In this document: piece by piece, positions 60,541 through 64,000 of the stretch
How positions within the stretch are numbered: position 1 is the first letter of the stretch
How the letters are laid out: each line of letters opens with the position of its first letter
NCBI RefSeq assembly: GCF_000591035.1
Contig: NC_022521.1
Span: 1,488,001-1,552,000 of the forward strand
Source: Aeropyrum camini SY1 = JCM 12091
GTDB taxonomy: Archaea > Thermoproteota > Thermoprotei_A > Sulfolobales > Acidilobaceae
Direction: 5' to 3'
Length of the DNA stretch: 64,000 bases
Notes under the pieces: model-generated
What the model was told of the DNA's origin: nothing
Seen by the model: only the letters and a program-made list of their open reading frames with translations
Database searches by the model: none
Position numbers and translations under genes: made by a program

Positions 60541-60736
60541 GCCTACACAGGTTCTACATGTATAAAACTATTGAAATATCTTGTTATTAAATCGACATAT
60601 AGTGTCTGGGCTAATAAGGTTAAGAAACATATCCTCCAAACCATAGCCTCAAAGATGTGGGAAAATTAAGGATGGGGAAAGGAGAATTAGGGGTTAAAAA
60701 GCTTAGAGAAAATTTTGTTTAGGGGTGTGAGTACGG
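60541..60736. other. AT-rich intergenic region
   Basis: This 196-nt stretch separates the TRAP and arsenite-oxidase genes. It carries the TATA box for the TAXI gene near 60555-60565 and is rather AT-rich. Long A and T tracts near 60690-60720, just after the aioA stop, may help terminate the aio transcript. No gene was seen. Confidence 0.5.
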
Positions 60737-63700
60737 CTAGCGGACGGCGAACTTTATCTCCTTGAATGTCACTGTCTTTAGCAACGTCTCGTGGGCTCTT
60801 CCAATCTTCCTTATGTTTGCGAGGGTTAGCTTGTAGTCCGGGTTCTGTGCTGCTGGGTCCACGCTCGGTGTTGTCACTGCGTTGGCGCCCACGGCTTTGG
60901 GATGGGCCATGATAAGGAATATTGTTCCGGGGGCCACGACCCTGGTCACCCATACCATGGCTGTTGTGGATCCATAGTCGTTGTACACAACTACTATGTC
61001 ACCGCTCTCTAGACCCTCCTTAGCGGCGTCATCCGGGTTGACCTGGACGATGTTCATGGGGTGCCTGGCCATTATCTCAACTACATTCGGGTCGGCATAG
61101 CCTGTCTGCCAGATGGCGTTGTATCTACCGTTCACTACCCAGTACTTGTAGCCCTTCCTTATCAGCTCGTCCACGTAGGGCGGATACTTATCCCAGACAG
61201 CAGGCCATGGCTTTAGATGGCCTGGGACGTAGCTCCTGACTGTCTCGTTGGACGGGACAACCTCGATTTTCCTTGTGATGGTGCCGTCGGGCTTCACCAC
61301 CACTACCTCCTCTCTGTAGGTGTCGTTGAGGGCGGGCTCCATGAGGTTGACGACGCCTCTGACCTCGATGGTGCCGTCGGGCTTCACATCTAGCTTTGTT
61401 ATGGGCAGCACTGTCCCTATAGTCCTCAGCTTCCTCATTATGTTGAGGTCGAGCTTCTTGAATTCGGGCGTCCAGAACTGGACCTCCCAGTGTACTCCCA
61501 GACGCGCGTAGGCCTCGTCAGCATTGGCTATATAGGTCTTGAAAATCTCGTTCTCAACCTCAACACTCGGATCCCTCGCGTTAGCCTCCATAGCATCCCA
61601 GATGGGCTGGAAGGCCTTCCTAAACCTTTCTGCAACAGGGTCGTCGCCCCTGCCCTCCTCCTCATAAAGCTCCACTATTCTCTTGGCGACGTTGGCCAGT
61701 ATCCACCAGTCTGGTTTGGCCTCGCCAGGTGGATCTAGCCAGGCATCGGCTATCCTGAACCTCCTCTCGTGGACTCCCATCCTGACGTCAGGCCACTCGC
61801 CATTGTTGAAAGCAGCGGGCAGGACGACATGGGCATCTTCAACCATGAACGTCGGGTATATGTCCTCTACTATGACGAAGAGGCCTCCCGTCTCCTCGAG
61901 AGCCTGGAGGACCTTCTCCGCGTACTCCTTCGAGGAGGGCGGCGTTGTTATCACGGGCTCTAGGGCTCCGGGGTCGTAGTTAGGCTGCGACTCCTTCCCC
62001 CCTACGTTGGCGTAGGCCTCGGCGAACACGTACCTGGTGACTCTCCAGGCTCTATCGCCTACGACAGCCTTGAGCCTCTGGGAGTTGGGGGCTAGCCTGT
62101 AGTTATCCATGTCTATGACCCATAGCACCTTCCCTTCTCCATTGGCGAGCCTGAAGTCAGTTGTGGGCATGAAATAGTCGGCCCTAGGGTACTTGGTGTT
62201 GTAGTACTCGTCGTACAGGCTCTTGTCGGGGTAGGCTATGTGGTGCCTTTCCTCCGTCCACGGCGGCGGTGGGGGGGCAGGGCTTGCGAAGCCCTCCTGA
62301 TGGCCTCCCTGCCTCTGGCAGCCGCATCCTGGGACGCCTCTGGTGGCGCCCGCTATCATGCAGAGGTCGAAGAGGCTGTATATCGACCTGTAGTTCTGGT
62401 TCCATATTATGCCCTTCTCGTACATTAGCCATACTCTCTTGGGATACCCGCCGCTCTTACGCTCGGCTATCCACTTTGCAGCAAGCTCTATCTTATCCCT
62501 CGGCACCCCGGTGATGCTCTCGGCCTCCGCGAGGACCTCGTCCAGACTCTTCTTGCCAACTTGGAGGGCGTCTGAGAGGTATTTCTGGAAGCCGTCCTCG
62601 TCCCAGTTGAAGCCCCAGCTGGAGGCGGCGCTTCTATAGTGGTTTACAAACTCGTCCACCACATCCCTGTATCTCTCGTATATAACCCTGGCTATGGCGT
62701 TAGCCAGCACTATGTCGGTACCCGGCTTAATCTGGAGGTGCAGGACCCTATCCTTCCCCGCAGCGGCTTCAGCCGCCTCGACGCTCTCAGTTCTCCTGGG
62801 ATCAACTATTATTATTCTGCTGTCTATTATCGGCTCCCCGGGGTTGAACCACTTCTGCTTCTCACCCTTGGTAGCCCCCCTCAGGTTGTCCAGGACGTGT
62901 TTTACGAACATGACAGTAGCTGTCGAGTACGAGTTGGCGCCCCAAAGTATTATCACGTCCGCTAGCCTCAGGTCATGGTAGGAGGTGTTCATGGCGCCGG
63001 GACCTGCATCGCCCGCCGCAGGGTTCTCGGGGCCGAAGAACGGCCTGTTGTGTATCCTGGCGAAAGCCGTTCTAACGCCGTAGAAGAAGAATAGGCCGAC
63101 TACCGTGTTGAATATCATTCCACCTCCTCCGCCGCCCCCATGGTCCATACGGTGTGCGAATACGGCGTGGCCCTCCTTACCCCATCCAGGCCTCTCTACG
63201 CCCCACTTGTCTATAGTGCCTTTCACGACCCTGGCCACAAGGTCGATCGCGTACTCCCAGGAGACAGGCTCTAGCCTTCCTCCGAACCTTACGAGGGGCT
63301 TTGTCAGCCTCCTCTCGCCTGCTATGTTCCATGGGCTCCATATCCTCTCAGCCTGCGTTCCCCCCCTCACCGAATGGTTGCCCCAGTTTATGGGGCACTC
63401 GGGGCTGGGTATCTGTGCGACGTAAACCTCTCTCCAGCTTCCTGTGCCTCTACCCTTCTCCCAGGTCCTCCTTATCGTCTTTACAACCATAGCCTCGGAG
63501 ATCCAGGGCTCTCCCTCCTCCGCGCTCAGACCCACGTGCTCCTTTGTAAAGTCCGGCTGCTTCACAAGATTCCTCCCATAAGCCTCGTCGACTATCTTAT
63601 ACTCGATGCCGTGCCCCCCAGGCTCTGGGAAGCCCTCTGCGCCAGCAGGCCAGACGTACACGTCATAGCCGCATCCGACGTTGCAGAACTGGCACATGGT

Positions 63701-63760
63701 CGTGTAGCGCTGCGCCCCCTTGGGGGGTAAGGGAACCCTTCCTCTCCTAGGATACACCAT
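60737..63760 (-). CDS. aioA: Arsenite oxidase large subunit (molybdopterin)
   Basis: A 1007-residue molybdenum enzyme that oxidises arsenite to arsenate. Near the N-terminus C23-x2-C26-x3-C30 (TTMCQFCNVGCGYDVYV) binds the [3Fe-4S] cluster, with no fourth Cys, as expected for AioA. ECPINWGNHSVRGGTQ and FFGPENPAAGDAGPGAMN are molybdopterin-site segments. The final 120 residues are the MopB dinucleotide-binding domain (GLESGDIVVVYNDYGSTTAMV). The protein is longer than bacterial AioA (about 825 residues). It starts one base into the aioB stop (TAATG), so aioB and aioA are coupled. Electrons would go to quinone or cytochrome for energy gain. Confidence 0.94.
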   Translation of the reverse strand: MVYPRRGRVPLPPKGAQRYTTMCQFCNVGCGYDVYVWPAGAEGFPEPGGHGIEYKIVDEAYGRNLVKQPDFTKEHVGLSAEEGEPWISEAMVVKTIRRTWEKGRGTGSWREVYVAQIPSPECPINWGNHSVRGGTQAERIWSPWNIAGERRLTKPLVRFGGRLEPVSWEYAIDLVARVVKGTIDKWGVERPGWGKEGHAVFAHRMDHGGGGGGGMIFNTVVGLFFFYGVRTAFARIHNRPFFGPENPAAGDAGPGAMNTSYHDLRLADVIILWGANSYSTATVMFVKHVLDNLRGATKGEKQKWFNPGEPIIDSRIIIVDPRRTESVEAAEAAAGKDRVLHLQIKPGTDIVLANAIARVIYERYRDVVDEFVNHYRSAASSWGFNWDEDGFQKYLSDALQVGKKSLDEVLAEAESITGVPRDKIELAAKWIAERKSGGYPKRVWLMYEKGIIWNQNYRSIYSLFDLCMIAGATRGVPGCGCQRQGGHQEGFASPAPPPPPWTEERHHIAYPDKSLYDEYYNTKYPRADYFMPTTDFRLANGEGKVLWVIDMDNYRLAPNSQRLKAVVGDRAWRVTRYVFAEAYANVGGKESQPNYDPGALEPVITTPPSSKEYAEKVLQALEETGGLFVIVEDIYPTFMVEDAHVVLPAAFNNGEWPDVRMGVHERRFRIADAWLDPPGEAKPDWWILANVAKRIVELYEEEGRGDDPVAERFRKAFQPIWDAMEANARDPSVEVENEIFKTYIANADEAYARLGVHWEVQFWTPEFKKLDLNIMRKLRTIGTVLPITKLDVKPDGTIEVRGVVNLMEPALNDTYREEVVVVKPDGTITRKIEVVPSNETVRSYVPGHLKPWPAVWDKYPPYVDELIRKGYKYWVVNGRYNAIWQTGYADPNVVEIMARHPMNIVQVNPDDAAKEGLESGDIVVVYNDYGSTTAMVWVTRVVAPGTIFLIMAHPKAVGANAVTTPSVDPAAQNPDYKLTLANIRKIGRAHETLLKTVTFKEIKFAVR

Positions 63761-64000
63761 TACGCCTTCACCCCCTGAAGGTTATCATAACGCCCATACA
63801 CCAAGGCCGTAAAACCTACGGCGTAAATGTCCCCAGTGGCCTCGTCGTACTCGAGGATAACCTGGGGTAGATACTCTGTGGCGTGGCCGATCACTGGCTG
63901 GCCGCCCTTGGCTGGGTCGAACTGGGAGAAGTGCAGAGGGCAGACTAGGGTTTTAGTGTTGCTATCGAATATCAGGAAGCCGCCCATGTGGGTGCATAGC
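63760..64000 (-). CDS. aioB: Arsenite oxidase small (Rieske) subunit, partial
   Basis: The gene runs off the right edge, so its N-terminus and any Tat signal are not visible. The visible end holds the Rieske cluster motif: CTHMGG at the window edge and CPLHFSQFD, with the two Cys and two His ligands. The motif fits the Rieske subunit that passes electrons from AioA. The stop codon overlaps the aioA start by one base (TAATG). The sequence then ends [13 protein letters not shown]. Confidence 0.88.
   Translation of the reverse strand, partial: LCTHMGGFLIFDSNTKTLVCPLHFSQFDPAKGGQPVIGHATEYLPQVILEYDEATGDIYAVGFTALVYGRYDNLQGVKA

Noticed and set aside
1-64000. CRISPR array, tRNA or rRNA genes, prophage
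   Set aside because: No regularly spaced repeats, no T-loop consensus in intergenic regions and no structural phage genes were seen by eye.

Overview
The window reads as a GC-rich hyperthermophilic crenarchaeon of the Desulfurococcales, most likely Aeropyrum (A. pernix or a close relative). The evidence is archaeal TFB, ribosomal S25e, EF-1 beta and a CDC48/VAT ATPase, TATA promoters placed 25-30 nt upstream of starts, many apparently leaderless mRNAs, and heavy use of TTG and GTG starts. The genus is recognised from gene content and style, not from a database search.

Layout. 1-12.6 kb: housekeeping genes (tfb 3' part, DUF711 protein, CopD-like protein, BtpA-like protein plus leucyl aminopeptidase, GMP synthase, MscS and TrkA, enolase, an orphan FixX-like ferredoxin). 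12.6-14.5 kb: trpS, then about 680 nt without protein genes that holds a C/D-box sRNA candidate and a 321-nt, almost fully self-complementary stem-loop with its own TATA-like box; this is the most striking unexplained element. 14.5-23.5 kb: VKOR, PhoH-KH ATPase, RsmB-type methylase, MFS carrier, CoA-transferase, S25e. 23.5-28.2 kb: a reverse-strand information-processing cluster (wHTH, CDC48, a 53-aa basic ORF, EF-1 beta, Zn-ribbon, DUF1464). 28.2-36.6 kb: SixA, SpoIIM and TrmI overlapping in series, then CBS, FTR1 iron permease with a palindromic upstream site, radical SAM, HIT, thioredoxin, MarC and a hotdog protein. 36.7-41.2 kb: a giant MMPL transporter coupled to an amidohydrolase. 41.2-42.5 kb: an AT-rich island with a decayed restriction-endonuclease-like gene. 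42.5-57.6 kb: metabolic and transport genes (SDR, 2-hydroxyacid dehydrogenase plus ThDP enzyme, ABC-2 exporter, HxlR, VOC dioxygenase, aldo/keto reductase, DUF255, EamA, class II amidotransferase, YbaK). 57.6-64 kb: TRAP-TAXI transporter followed by arsenite oxidase (aioA and partial aioB), all on the reverse strand.

Three genes (an HTH regulator, one ABC-2 permease and the TAXI binding protein) are each broken by what looks like one missing nucleotide. In each case the continuing frame carries recognisable protein, and one added base restores it. These are recent mutations, sequence errors or recoding. No tRNA, rRNA, CRISPR array or insertion sequence was recognised.
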